NCBI GenBank assembly: GCA_965276785.1
Contig: OZ255629.1
Coordinates: 3,658,001-3,722,000 of the forward strand
Length of the DNA: 64,000 bases
Direction of reading: 5' to 3'
Source: LMUY01 sp965276785
Lineage (GTDB): Bacteria; Pseudomonadota; Alphaproteobacteria; Acetobacterales; Acetobacteraceae
A program made the position numbers and the translations under genes. Shown piece after piece: positions 17,504 to 26,375 of the stretch (position 1 is its first letter; the number at the start of each line of letters is the position of its first letter). Below the pieces are notes generated by a model that was not told where the DNA came from, searched no databases, and saw nothing but the letters and a program-made list of their open reading frames with translations.

Positions 17504-18757
17504 TCAACCGTCCAGCCTGCTGCCGAGTGCTGCGGGAATGGCCGCCGTGTCGATGCGTTCCGGCCGATCACGCCGCTCCGTCAACACGGCGAGCAACAGC
17601 ACGAGACCGGTGCAAGCGCCGACCGCCGCCGTTGCGGGCCAGCCGCCAAGATGCAGCGAGACCGTGCCCGCGAGCGAGCCGGCCGCACCGCCGACGAAGA
17701 GGCACGTCATGTAGACGCCGTTGACCCGGCCGCGGACATGGGGCGGGACGGCAAAGACGATACGTTGGCTCACCACCTGGGTGGTTTGCACCGCCGCGTC
17801 GATCAGCATGGCTAGGATCACCAGCGCCACCAGCCCGGCGCCCGCGGCGGCCCAGCCGGTCGCGGCGAACGCAAGGCCTAGCACGGTGACGGACCCGAGG
17901 GTCGCCGCCCGGACAAGCCCGCGGTCGGCCAATCGCCCGGCGAACGGGGCGGCAAGCGCACCGCCCGCCCCGGCCAGTGCGAACAGCGCGATGCCGCGCT
18001 CGCTCAAGCCAAAGCGGGCAGCCAGCATGATCGGCGCCGCGGTCCAGAACAGGTTGAAGGCGCCGAACATGAGACATTGATACAGGCTGCGCCGCCGCAG
18101 CACCGGCGAGACTGCCAGCAGCCGGAGCATCGACGCGAGCACCCGGCTATAGTGGCTTGTCCCGGCCGGCCGGTAGCGCGGCATCATCCGGGCCAGCGAC
18201 AGGCCGATCAGCACCAGCAGCGCGGCGGAGAGCAGGAACACGCTGCGCCAGCCAAAGCTGCCGGACAGGAACAGGGCCACGGGGCGGGCCAGCATGATGC
18301 CGGCGAGCACGCAAGCCATGACGTTGCCAAGCACCCGCCCGCGCCGGGCGGGGGGCACCAGCTCTGCCACGAACGGCAGCAGCACCTGCGCCGCCGCCGA
18401 GCACACCCCCATGATGAACGAGGCGAGGAAGAACAGGACGGCGCTCTGCGAGAGGCCAAGCAGCACCAGCGACGCGGCCGTCAGCGTCAATGCCACGAGC
18501 ACCAGGGTCTTGTTCTCAACCAGGTCGGCGAGCGGCACCAGGAAGAACAGGCCGATGCCGTAGCCGACTTGGGTGACGCTTACGATGGAGCCGGCCAAGC
18601 CGGGCGCCAAGCCGAGCTGCGGGCCAATGGAGCCGATGAGCGGCTGGGCATAATAGAGGTTGGCGACCAATGCGGCTGCCGCGATCGCCAGTAGCGCGAG
18701 CAAAGGCTTGGAGACAGCGCTGGCGTGGAGCGGGTCTGGACGGTTGGGTGTTTGCAT
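17504..18757 (-). CDS. MFS transporter, probable exporter
   Basis: A 12-helix major facilitator with the motif-A-like loop LADLVENKTL after helix 2 and RLADRGLVRA in the second half, plus PPARRGRVLGNVMA. Overall it resembles the YnfM/AraJ-like drug and metabolite exporters. ATG 18757 is chosen because the preceding in-frame residues (from 18823) are not hydrophobic and overlap the palindrome. The VOC gene follows at once, and a perfect inverted repeat 53 bp upstream could be its operator. The substrate is unknown. Confidence 0.85.
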   Translation of the reverse strand: MQTPNRPDPLHASAVSKPLLALLAIAAAALVANLYYAQPLIGSIGPQLGLAPGLAGSIVSVTQVGYGIGLFFLVPLADLVENKTLVLVALTLTAASLVLLGLSQSAVLFFLASFIMGVCSAAAQVLLPFVAELVPPARRGRVLGNVMACVLAGIMLARPVALFLSGSFGWRSVFLLSAALLVLIGLSLARMMPRYRPAGTSHYSRVLASMLRLLAVSPVLRRRSLYQCLMFGAFNLFWTAAPIMLAARFGLSERGIALFALAGAGGALAAPFAGRLADRGLVRAATLGSVTVLGLAFAATGWAAAGAGLVALVILAMLIDAAVQTTQVVSQRIVFAVPPHVRGRVNGVYMTCLFVGGAAGSLAGTVSLHLGGWPATAAVGACTGLVLLLAVLTERRDRPERIDTAAIPAALGSRLDG

Positions 18758-18809
18758 GGGAGCCACGATGCCAGCCGTGGCCTTGGCAGAGAAGCCCGGC
18801 AGCGAAATT

Positions 18810-18843
18810 GCCCCATTTGTCATCGAGCGATGACAAATGGGGC
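18810..18843. promoter_or_regulatory. Perfect 16-bp inverted repeat upstream of the MFS gene
   Basis: Arms GCCCCATTTGTCATCG (18810-18825) and its exact reverse complement (18828-18843) are separated by only AG. It sits between the end of the giant CBM gene and the start of the MFS gene, both on the minus strand. The near-zero spacer and lack of a T-run suggest a dimeric-repressor operator more than a terminator, but a strong terminator-like stem is possible. Confidence 0.6.
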
Positions 18844-18920
18844 AGATCAGTGATCGATTCAGAAATGCGAAGGATTCAAAGTAACTCTAGAATATCGATG
18901 CTACTATTTTGGCAAAATTG

Positions 18921-21900
18921 CTAATGGCTGAATGTAAACGACTTCGCTCCCGTATTATAGAGGTCAAGAGAGCTATTGGCGATATTTGCACCGTCGATCG
19001 TGGCACCGCCCAGGTGCAGGTTACGGTCGGTCCCGGGCCCCGGCTGGTTGGTAGCGGCATCGTTCAGGAAGTTGAGCGATACCGTATGCGCCCCGCTGAA
19101 ATCGCCCAGCACGTCCAGCATTTGCGACTGGCCATTGCCCGTGATCGCGCTGGCCGTTTGGGTGCCGCCGATCTGTTGTCCGTCCACGCTGACCGTGAAC
19201 TGCGCGTTACCAAGATAGTAGTCCTGGGACATGCTCAGTGCCAAGCTGTCGGGTCCGCTGCCGATGGTGGTCGGAGGCGGTGCGCTGGGGGTGGCAAAGC
19301 TGAAACCGAGCGGACCGTTGTTGCTCCCCACCAGGCCCGATCCGCTGATCGTTGCACCGTTGATGGTCGCGGTGCTGACGAACAGCAGGCTGTTGTTGGC
19401 GTTGAGATAGTCGACCGACACCGTGTGGTTGCCGGGAGCGAAGTTCCCCAGCATGTCGAACTGCTGCTCCTGCCCAGCCAGCACGTTGGCGGTGACAGCC
19501 TGCACGCCGCCGACCTGCTGCCCGTCGACGCTGACGGTGAATTGGGCACCCGCCGGCTCTGCCCGCTCCGACATGAACAGGTCCAAGCTGTCGGGACCGG
19601 AGCCCAGGATGGTGGCACCCGCGGTGGGCGAACCGGGCTCCGCGAACCCGAAGCCGGTCGAGTAGTTGTTGGACAGCACGGCACCGCTGCCGCCGATGCC
19701 GTTGCCGTCGATGGTGGCGCCGTTCACCAGCAGCAGGCTGTTGTTGGCGTTCAGATAGGCGACGGATACGGTATGGCTGCCAGCGCCGAAGTTGCCCAGC
19801 ACATCAAACGTCTGGCTCTGTCCGGCAAGAACGCTGGCCGAGGTGGCCTGCACGCCGCCTACCTGCTGACCGTCCACGCTGATGGTGAACTGCGCGCCGT
19901 AATCCGCCGAACGTTCCGACAGCGACAGCGCCAGCGTGTCCGCGCCGGAGCCGAGCACCGTGGTGGACGAACCGCCCGCCTCGGTGAAGCCGATCCCGGA
20001 TGCTCCATTGTTGGACAGTGTGAGGCTGCCGCTCGCCACCGCGGCCCCGTCGATGGTGGTGCCGTTGACGAACAGCAGGCTGTTGTTGGCATTGAGGTAG
20101 TTGACCGACACCACGTGACTGCCGGCTGCGAACGTGCCTTCGACGTTGAAGGTTTGCGTCTGCCCGGCGAGGCTGCTGGCGGTGGTGGTCTGCACCCCGC
20201 CGATCTGCTGCCCGTCCACGCTGACGGTGAATTGGGCACCGTTCGTGGCGGCCCGTTCCGACATGGTCAGGGCGAGCGTGTCGGAGCCGGAACCGATGGT
20301 AACAGTTCCGGTGCTGACTGGGCTCGGTGTGCTGGGCGCGTTCGGCGTGACGGGCGCGGGGGTGACCGGCGCGGGCGTGATGGGGGCTACGGGTGCAGGC
20401 GGGGCGATGACTATCGGCGCGACAGGCACCGGCGCCACGATTGCCAGCGGCACGGCAGTGCTGGGCTTGGCGAATGTGGCGCCGATCGTGCCGTTGTTGT
20501 TGAGCACCAGGAAGCTGTTAGCCACCGCGGTTTCGTTGATCGTCACGCCATCGACGACGAGCAGGCTGTTAGCGGCGTTTAAATAGCTGACCGCGACGGC
20601 GTGATTGCCGGCGCCGAAGTTGCCGAGGACGTCGAACTGCTGGGATTGCCCCCGGCTGTAGTCTGCCGTGGTGCTCTGCACGCCTCCCACCTGCTGGCCA
20701 TCGACGCTGATGGTGAAATTGGCGGCACCCGGTTGGCCGCGATCGGACATGAACACGGCCACCACGTCCGGGCCGGAACCCAGCGTGACTGGCGCCGAAC
20801 CGCCGCTCGACTGGCTGAAGCTCAAATCGCCATTGCCGTTGTTGCTCAGCGCCAACGTGCTCGCCGCAATGCCCACGCCGTTGATGGTGGCGCTGTTGAC
20901 GTGAAGCACGCTGTTGGACGCGTTCAGATAGTCGACCGTCACCGGGTTGTTGCCGGCGCTGAAGGTGCCCGAAACGTCGAACTGCTGCACTTGGCCGCTG
21001 GACGCGTCCGCCGTCGTGGTCTGCACGCCGCCGACCTGCTGGCCATCGACGCTAATGGTGAATTGGGCTCCGGCCGGCGCGCCGCTTTCGGAGATGAACA
21101 GGTCCAGCGTATTGGGGCCGGAGCCGATCGCCACCGCGGCAGGACCGGTGGTTTGGGTGAAGCTAGAGGAGATCACCCCGTTATTGCTGAGCACGCTGTA
21201 GCTGCCCGGCACATAGGTGCCGTTAATGTCCACGCTGTCGACGGAGAAGAGGCTGTTGGAAGCGTTCAGGTAGGTCACGACGATGGAGTTCGCACCCTGG
21301 GCGAAGCTGCCGAGGAAATTGAACTGCTGTGCCTGACCGGCCGCGCTGTTCGCCGACGTGGTTTGCACGCCGCCGATCTGCAGCCCGTCCACTGTAACGG
21401 TGAATTGGCTGCCGCCGGGTTGCCCGCTCTCCGACACGAACAGCGTGAGCGTGTTCGGCCCGGAACCGACGGTGACCGCGGAGGGCGAGGTGGATGGGGC
21501 GGGCGTGGTCCCGGGAGCAAACGGGTCCACCTCGACGATGAGCGGGTGGTCGCTCACCATGACCGTCACAGAACTCACATCCGAGTAGGTGGCGATCGGC
21601 GCCGTGCCGACCAGCGGGTCATACACCTCGACCGATTGCGCCGTTTGCGCAAGCGTGATGGTGACCGGGGAAGCAGAATCGGGAATGGTCTGGGCGGTGT
21701 TGTTGTCCCAGAGTTCCGGCTCTTGCCAGACCGCGATGTCGAACGTGCCGTTCGACTTCTCCAGCAAATAGGATGCGCCATAGATCGGCTGGCTGGCGAC
21801 GTAGGTGGTGAAGGTGCCGTAGCCGAACGCGGCCTGGGCGGCGGCCGGGTTGAGCGCACTGGCCAACCCACTTACCGAATAGGAGAGCGCGCCTGCCTGG

Positions 21901-22844
21901 AAGCTTCCTGCATTGCTGCCCGGGTCGTGCAAAATGCTGGTAAGGTTGTGCAGTGCCGTCGCCGATTCCTTCGGCTGGCCGTTCCACGTGAAGAAGCCGA
22001 AATGGTCTTCGCTGCCGCGGGTATCGTTTGGGTCGTTGCCCTGATCGAGCAGTTCGTAGACTTCCACCGCGCTGGCGCCGTCCAGCAGCATGTCAAAGAT
22101 GTTGTCGAGCTGATACTTGGCCACCACATCGTCGCTCATGCCGGCCCCCGGCCACGGGTTGTCGGGATAGCCGGTCTCAGTGACGACGAACGGGTCGTTC
22201 GGCGTGCCGGCATTATTCACCGGGAGATAGTAGCTGTCGTAAATCTGGGGCGAGAAATACGACGAATAGGCATGCACGTTGCCATAGGCCGTATTGGAGG
22301 ATTGATTGCCGAGCGTGGTGTATGCGCGCGGATCCATCGAGCCGACGGAGTAGGTGACATCGCCGATGCTGCTGAGCAGCGGGTCGGCCTTGATCGCCGC
22401 GTAAAGCTGGTTCTGGTAGTTTTGTGCTGCGGCAAGGTCGGCATTGATATTCGGATCTCCCTCGCCGACCTCGTTTTGCCCGGTGACGAAGGCGATCATG
22501 CCAGGATCGGCAGTTTCAAGCAGGTTGAGATCAGCAATGACAGTCGCGACGGGCAAAGGTGTTGAACCGCCTCCGATCGCGAAATCGTAGCGGATGCCGT
22601 GCGCCATGTCGGATTCGACTTTTTGCAGATAGGCCAGGCCGCCGCCGCTCAAGCCGACCGCGTCGAGCGCGCCGCCAGCCAAGTTCACGCCAAGATACTG
22701 GAACTCTGACAGGTATTGACCGGCGAGCGTGGCGTAGGTGTCGTCGCCATCGTTGTTGTGCGTGTCGACGCCAATGCTATTGATGAACTGGAAGGTGGAC
22801 TCGGCCTGCACGGAAGCGGGTTGGCTGCTTGGAGCGGTTTGCAT
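18921..22844 (-). CDS. Giant secreted glycosidase-like protein with seven tandem CBM60-like modules
   Basis: A 1,307-aa protein. Residues about 20-430 resemble a clan GH-A (beta/alpha)8 glycosidase: candidate acid/base Glu125 in TGQNEVGEGD, HAY at 191-193 and candidate nucleophile Glu223 in VTETGYPDN. Then follow seven modules of about 110 residues, each with GSGpdtL, QFTVSVDGQQIGG and a YLNANNSLL-like strand; a Pro-rich linker splits them three plus four (about 20310-20460). They match the xylan-binding CBM60 type. Only the last module keeps SQDYY and the GTDRNLHL loop. No Sec signal is seen, so type I secretion is possible. ATG 22844 is preferred over 22928. Confidence 0.82.
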   Translation of the reverse strand: MQTAPSSQPASVQAESTFQFINSIGVDTHNNDGDDTYATLAGQYLSEFQYLGVNLAGGALDAVGLSGGGLAYLQKVESDMAHGIRYDFAIGGGSTPLPVATVIADLNLLETADPGMIAFVTGQNEVGEGDPNINADLAAAQNYQNQLYAAIKADPLLSSIGDVTYSVGSMDPRAYTTLGNQSSNTAYGNVHAYSSYFSPQIYDSYYLPVNNAGTPNDPFVVTETGYPDNPWPGAGMSDDVVAKYQLDNIFDMLLDGASAVEVYELLDQGNDPNDTRGSEDHFGFFTWNGQPKESATALHNLTSILHDPGSNAGSFQAGALSYSVSGLASALNPAAAQAAFGYGTFTTYVASQPIYGASYLLEKSNGTFDIAVWQEPELWDNNTAQTIPDSASPVTITLAQTAQSVEVYDPLVGTAPIATYSDVSSVTVMVSDHPLIVEVDPFAPGTTPAPSTSPSAVTVGSGPNTLTLFVSESGQPGGSQFTVTVDGLQIGGVQTTSANSAAGQAQQFNFLGSFAQGANSIVVTYLNASNSLFSVDSVDINGTYVPGSYSVLSNNGVISSSFTQTTGPAAVAIGSGPNTLDLFISESGAPAGAQFTISVDGQQVGGVQTTTADASSGQVQQFDVSGTFSAGNNPVTVDYLNASNSVLHVNSATINGVGIAASTLALSNNGNGDLSFSQSSGGSAPVTLGSGPDVVAVFMSDRGQPGAANFTISVDGQQVGGVQSTTADYSRGQSQQFDVLGNFGAGNHAVAVSYLNAANSLLVVDGVTINETAVANSFLVLNNNGTIGATFAKPSTAVPLAIVAPVPVAPIVIAPPAPVAPITPAPVTPAPVTPNAPSTPSPVSTGTVTIGSGSDTLALTMSERAATNGAQFTVSVDGQQIGGVQTTTASSLAGQTQTFNVEGTFAAGSHVVSVNYLNANNSLLFVNGTTIDGAAVASGSLTLSNNGASGIGFTEAGGSSTTVLGSGADTLALSLSERSADYGAQFTISVDGQQVGGVQATSASVLAGQSQTFDVLGNFGAGSHTVSVAYLNANNSLLLVNGATIDGNGIGGSGAVLSNNYSTGFGFAEPGSPTAGATILGSGPDSLDLFMSERAEPAGAQFTVSVDGQQVGGVQAVTANVLAGQEQQFDMLGNFAPGNHTVSVDYLNANNSLLFVSTATINGATISGSGLVGSNNGPLGFSFATPSAPPPTTIGSGPDSLALSMSQDYYLGNAQFTVSVDGQQIGGTQTASAITGNGQSQMLDVLGDFSGAHTVSLNFLNDAATNQPGPGTDRNLHLGGATIDGANIANSSLDLYNTGAKSFTFSH

Positions 22845-23364
22845 GGAGTTTTTCCCAATCCTAAATAGTCTGAAGTATAAAATTGAGCTCTCCGGAATAG
22901 AGAGCGAAGTATGATTAAACTGGCACACACCGACTGAGCCGGCATGAATGCAGCCGTTGAAACCAAGGAACGCGTCCGAAATGGCAGACCGAGACCTGTT
23001 TGCCGCCTGCCCGGCTAGTTAACCCGGCGCTCGCTGCTGATGCTCACGAATTTGTGAACAGCGCCGTGGACGTTCCTCTAAAGCGCCTAGATGCGGGCGG
23101 CAAGCAATTACGTCGCGATCATTCCGTCTTTAATACTCGGGGTATGCCGTTATTATTGCGTCTATGGCGGTTTGACACGAGCGCAGGGTTCACAGGACGC
23201 CGGCCGCTCGGCCGGTATGACGCATCGCGCAGCTGCGACTGCGTCGGCGGCCGGACCGCCGGGCCGAAGAAGCGGCGGCGCGGCGGCCGTGGGGCAGCCA
23301 TGAGGAGTGAGAGTAGCCTCGGCCGCAGATTTGAGGGATAGATTGGCGCGGAGGAGATACCGCG
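22845..23364. other. Intergenic region with candidate promoter of the CBM gene and two hairpins
   Basis: No gene is supported in these 520 bases. On the minus strand a TATACT box (22874-22879, read in reverse) precedes the CBM gene by about 30 bases, and an inverted repeat GCTCTC / GAGAGC at 22887-22905 lies in the expected -35 to -10 zone, which would suit an operator. At 23200-23215 CCGGCCG / CGGCCGG forms a second hairpin. The first half is AT-rich and the second half GC-rich. GAGGAG at 23351 is the ribosome binding site of the next gene. Confidence 0.4.
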
Positions 23365-24744
23365 ATGCCGTCCTGGTCACCTGCGTCCTGGCGCAACCAA
23401 CCTATCCAGCAGAACCCGGCCTATCCCGATCCGGCGGCACTCGCCACGGTGGAGCAGCGTCTCGCGAGCTACCCTCCCCTGGTATTTGCCGGTGAAGCGC
23501 GGCGCCTGAAGGCAGCCCTCGCCCTTGCGGCGGACGGCCATGCCTTCGTCCTGCAAGGGGGCGCCTGCGCGGAAAGCTTCGGCGACTTCAATGCGAACGT
23601 CATTCGCGATACCTTCCGCGTGCTGTTGCAGATGGCAGTCGTGCTCACCTTCGGCGGCGGCGTGCCGGTGGTGAAGCTCGGACGCATGGCTGGCCAATAC
23701 GCCAAGCCCCGCTCCTCGGACAGCGAGACGCAAAGCGCCACCACGCTGCCCGCTTATCGCGGCGACACGATCAACGGCTCCGCCTTCACCGCCCGCGACC
23801 GCACACCCGACCCGCTGCGAATGGAAACCGGATATTTCCACTCGGCAGGCACGCTCAACCTGCTCCGCGCCTTTGCCTCCGGCGGCTATGCCGACCTGCA
23901 CGAGGTGCATCGCTGGAATTTGTCCTTTGCGGCGCGCTCCCCGCTCGCCAGCCGCTACCAAGATATCGCCGCCCGCATCGAAGAGACCCTGGGCTTCATG
24001 GCTGCCTGCGGCATCAGCGGCTCGACCACGTCGCAAATCCGTGAGACCGAGTTCTTCACCAGCCACGAAGCGTTGTTGCTGCCCTATGAACAGGCGCTGA
24101 CCCGGGTCGACTCGCTCACCGGCGATTGGTACGGTTGCTCGGCGCATTTTCTCTGGATCGGTGACCGCACCCGCCAGCCGGATGGCGCCCATGCTGAGTT
24201 CCTGCGCGGGGTGCGCAACCCGATCGGCATCAAGGTGGGGCCGACAATGCCGGTGTCCGACCTGCTCCGGTTAATCGAGTTGCTGAATCCGGCCGACGAG
24301 CCTGGCCGCATAACCCTCATCAGCCGCATGGGCGCGCAGAACGTAACGCAGAAGCTGCCAGCCCTGGTCCGGGCCGTGCGCGCAGAGGGCCGCCGTGTGG
24401 TATGGCTGTGCGACCCTATGCACGGCAACACCATCACCACGGCGAGCCGGGTCAAGACTCGGTCGTTCGATGCCATCTTGTCCGAGGTGCGCAGCTTCTT
24501 CGACGTTCATGCCGCAGAGAGCAGCCGCGCCGGCGGCGTGCACGTGGAAATGACCGGCAGCAACGTGACCGAATGCATTGGCGGCGCCCGCGCCTTGACG
24601 GAGGCCGATCTTGGCAACCGCTACGAGACGTTCTGCGACCCGCGCCTGAACGCCGAGCAATCCCTCGAACTGGCGTTTCTGCTGGCGGAGGAACTCAAGG
24701 CCCGGCGCCTGCCTGCCGGTGCTGCGTCCATAGCCGCCGAGTAG
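23365..24744 (+). CDS. 3-deoxy-7-phosphoheptulonate synthase, class II (plant type)
   Basis: First enzyme of the shikimate pathway: condenses phosphoenolpyruvate with erythrose 4-phosphate. The class II features are clear: start WSPASWRNQPIQQ, LQGGACAESF, KLGRMAGQYAKPRSSD, RNPIGIKVGP and VWLCDPMHGNT with metal-ligand Cys and His residues, and HVEMTGSNVTECIGG. The length of 459 aa is typical. A GAGGAG Shine-Dalgarno sits eight bases before ATG 23365. The nicotinate phosphoribosyltransferase gene follows after 15 bases, suggesting a shared transcript. Confidence 0.95.
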   Translation: MPSWSPASWRNQPIQQNPAYPDPAALATVEQRLASYPPLVFAGEARRLKAALALAADGHAFVLQGGACAESFGDFNANVIRDTFRVLLQMAVVLTFGGGVPVVKLGRMAGQYAKPRSSDSETQSATTLPAYRGDTINGSAFTARDRTPDPLRMETGYFHSAGTLNLLRAFASGGYADLHEVHRWNLSFAARSPLASRYQDIAARIEETLGFMAACGISGSTTSQIRETEFFTSHEALLLPYEQALTRVDSLTGDWYGCSAHFLWIGDRTRQPDGAHAEFLRGVRNPIGIKVGPTMPVSDLLRLIELLNPADEPGRITLISRMGAQNVTQKLPALVRAVRAEGRRVVWLCDPMHGNTITTASRVKTRSFDAILSEVRSFFDVHAAESSRAGGVHVEMTGSNVTECIGGARALTEADLGNRYETFCDPRLNAEQSLELAFLLAEELKARRLPAGAASIAAE

Positions 24745-24759
24745 AACAGGACCCTGGCC

Positions 24760-25920
24760 ATGAGCCTGACCGACGACATTGCCATGCGGACCGACGCGTA
24801 TTTTAACCGCACGCGGGACATCGTCGCCCGGTTCGGCGACAAACGCGTCACCTACGCGGTGTTCCTGCGCGGCCCCGTGATCTCGGCACCACGATTGATG
24901 CTCGATTGGCTGCGTGCCGTGGCCGACGAGCAGGGCTTCCCGCTAGAGTTGGACGTGACCCATCCGGAAGGCGCCTGGGTGGGCGCGGGCGAGCCGCTGG
25001 TCTACGTGACCGGCTCGTTCCAACACCTGTCCAATTGCGAGACCCTGTTCCTGCAGAAGCTCGGGCCAGCCTGCGTTGCCGCGCATAACGCATACCGGAT
25101 GTGCAATGCGCTACCGCAAGCGGGCTTTCTGGCCATGGAAGCCCGGCACTGCGCTGGCGCCGAAATGCAAGACTTGATGGGGTATGCGGCCGGGGTCGGC
25201 AGCGCTGCCGCACAGCGGGAAGGGGCGCGCGGCTTTATCGGCACCGCCACGGAACTCACCGCACATTGGTTCGGCCAAGCCCATGGCGCCGGGACCATGC
25301 CGCATGCGCTGATTGGCTATGCCGGATCGACGGTGCGGGCCGCCGAAATGTTTGTGGAAACCTTCCCCGGCCAACCGCTCACCGTGCTGACCGACTACTT
25401 CGGCCGCGAGATCACCGATGCATTGGCCGTGTGCCGCCGGTATCCCGACATGGCCGGGTCGGGCCGCATGGCCGTCCGACTCGACACCCATGGCGGCCGC
25501 TTTCTCGAAGGGCTCGACCCGGCGGAAAGCTACGCCGTGCTCGAGCGTCACGCCCCCGGTGCAATCCGGCGCTACCGCAGCGACACCGAGCTACGCTACC
25601 TCGTTGGCACCGGCGTGTCTGCCTCTTCCATCTGGCGCATGCGCGAAGCGCTGGACGAGGCAGGCTTCCCCGCGGTGCGAATTGTTGCCTCGTCCGGATT
25701 TAACGTGGACAAATGCCGGGTGATGGCCGACGCGCATGCTCCGGTCGATGTCATCGGCACCGGCAGCTTCCTGCCCGACGCTTGGTCGGAGACTTACGCT
25801 ACGGCCGACATAGTCGATTACGACGGCGAAGCGCGGGTGAAAATCGGCCGCGAGTTCCTGCTCCGCCGTAACGGTGCCCGCAACCGCTCTGCCGCGTCTT
25901 CAGCGGGAGGGCCGGAGTGA
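24760..25920 (+). CDS. pncB: Nicotinate phosphoribosyltransferase family enzyme
   Basis: Would make nicotinate mononucleotide from nicotinate and PRPP (Preiss-Handler NAD salvage). The fold order is as expected: N-terminal KRVTYAVFLRG and GEPLVYVTG strands, the AMEARHCAGAEMQ region, the active-site GTMPHALIGYAG, and the phosphate-binding IVASSGFNVDK and VIGTGSFLPD loops. At 386 aa it belongs to the short NAPRTase type. Annotation of quinolinate versus nicotinate specificity is not decidable from sequence alone, but the pattern favours nicotinate. Confidence 0.88.
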   Translation: MSLTDDIAMRTDAYFNRTRDIVARFGDKRVTYAVFLRGPVISAPRLMLDWLRAVADEQGFPLELDVTHPEGAWVGAGEPLVYVTGSFQHLSNCETLFLQKLGPACVAAHNAYRMCNALPQAGFLAMEARHCAGAEMQDLMGYAAGVGSAAAQREGARGFIGTATELTAHWFGQAHGAGTMPHALIGYAGSTVRAAEMFVETFPGQPLTVLTDYFGREITDALAVCRRYPDMAGSGRMAVRLDTHGGRFLEGLDPAESYAVLERHAPGAIRRYRSDTELRYLVGTGVSASSIWRMREALDEAGFPAVRIVASSGFNVDKCRVMADAHAPVDVIGTGSFLPDAWSETYATADIVDYDGEARVKIGREFLLRRNGARNRSAASSAGGPE

Positions 25921-25951
25921 GAGGGCTCGCCTCCGCCCGGGTGCCGCTGCG

Positions 25952-26299
25952 GTGAGCGACCTGTTCGCCCCCGCTGGCGGCTGGCGGGTCCGTATCCTCG
26001 ATCTATCCGGCGCGTCTGACGACAAGCTGGTGGAGGAGGTCGCCGGCTTTGCCACGCTGATGCAGGCCAATGCCTTTGCCCGCGCCTATGTGCGCGACAG
26101 CGTTGAGCGATGCCGCGCCGAAGGCCTCACCGGCCACGACGTGCTCAATGCGTGGTTTACCTTCGGTGAGGACGCCGAAATCGCTGACCCGCCGGATGGC
26201 GCCTGGCGCAGCGCCACCGAGCTTGCCGAGTTTGCCGACCGCCCCGCGCATGATGAGGAGCGCGACTGGCGCACGCTGGACCCTCGCCGTGATACTTAA
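25952..26299 (+). CDS. Small conserved hypothetical protein
   Basis: A 115-aa acidic soluble protein starting at GTG 25952. It contains ANAFARAYVRDSVERCR and FTFGEDAEI, a pattern I recognise from uncharacterised Acetobacteraceae proteins, with a C-terminal ERDWRTLDPRRD tail. It follows pncB by 31 bases on the same strand and may be cotranscribed. A longer frame from 25874 would overlap pncB. No function is known; sequence alone gives no catalytic motif. Confidence 0.7.
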   Translation: MSDLFAPAGGWRVRILDLSGASDDKLVEEVAGFATLMQANAFARAYVRDSVERCRAEGLTGHDVLNAWFTFGEDAEIADPPDGAWRSATELAEFADRPAHDEERDWRTLDPRRDT

Positions 26300-26366
26300 G
26301 AGGACGACTAGCGTTTCGCTGTCGCGACGATCGTTGCCAGCGTCGGGACAGCTGGAGGGCGTCCTC
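26300..26366. terminator. Nested hairpin between convergent genes
   Basis: GAGGACG (26300-26306) pairs with CGTCCTC (26360-26366), and inside it GCTGTCGCGACG (26318-26329) pairs with CGTCGGGACAGC (26341-26352) with one mismatch around an 11-base loop. It lies exactly between the convergent ends of the small conserved gene and the Hint gene, so a two-way terminator is the simplest reading. There is no T-run. Confidence 0.45.
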
Positions 26367-26375
26367 GCGTCAAGC

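Noticed and set aside
19000..21480. Regularly spaced repeats looking like an array at low resolution
   Set aside because: The period is about 330-350 bases and follows the codon frame; these are the tandem CBM modules, not a CRISPR array.
18909..22565. Long plus-strand frames opposite the giant CBM gene
   Set aside because: Their repeats mirror the coding repeats on the other strand; the minus-strand protein has coherent modules and catalytic segments.
23000..23341. 113-aa plus-strand frame in the gap before the DAHP synthase
   Set aside because: No ribosome site, no recognisable composition or motif, and a biased arginine-rich end typical of random GC-rich frames.
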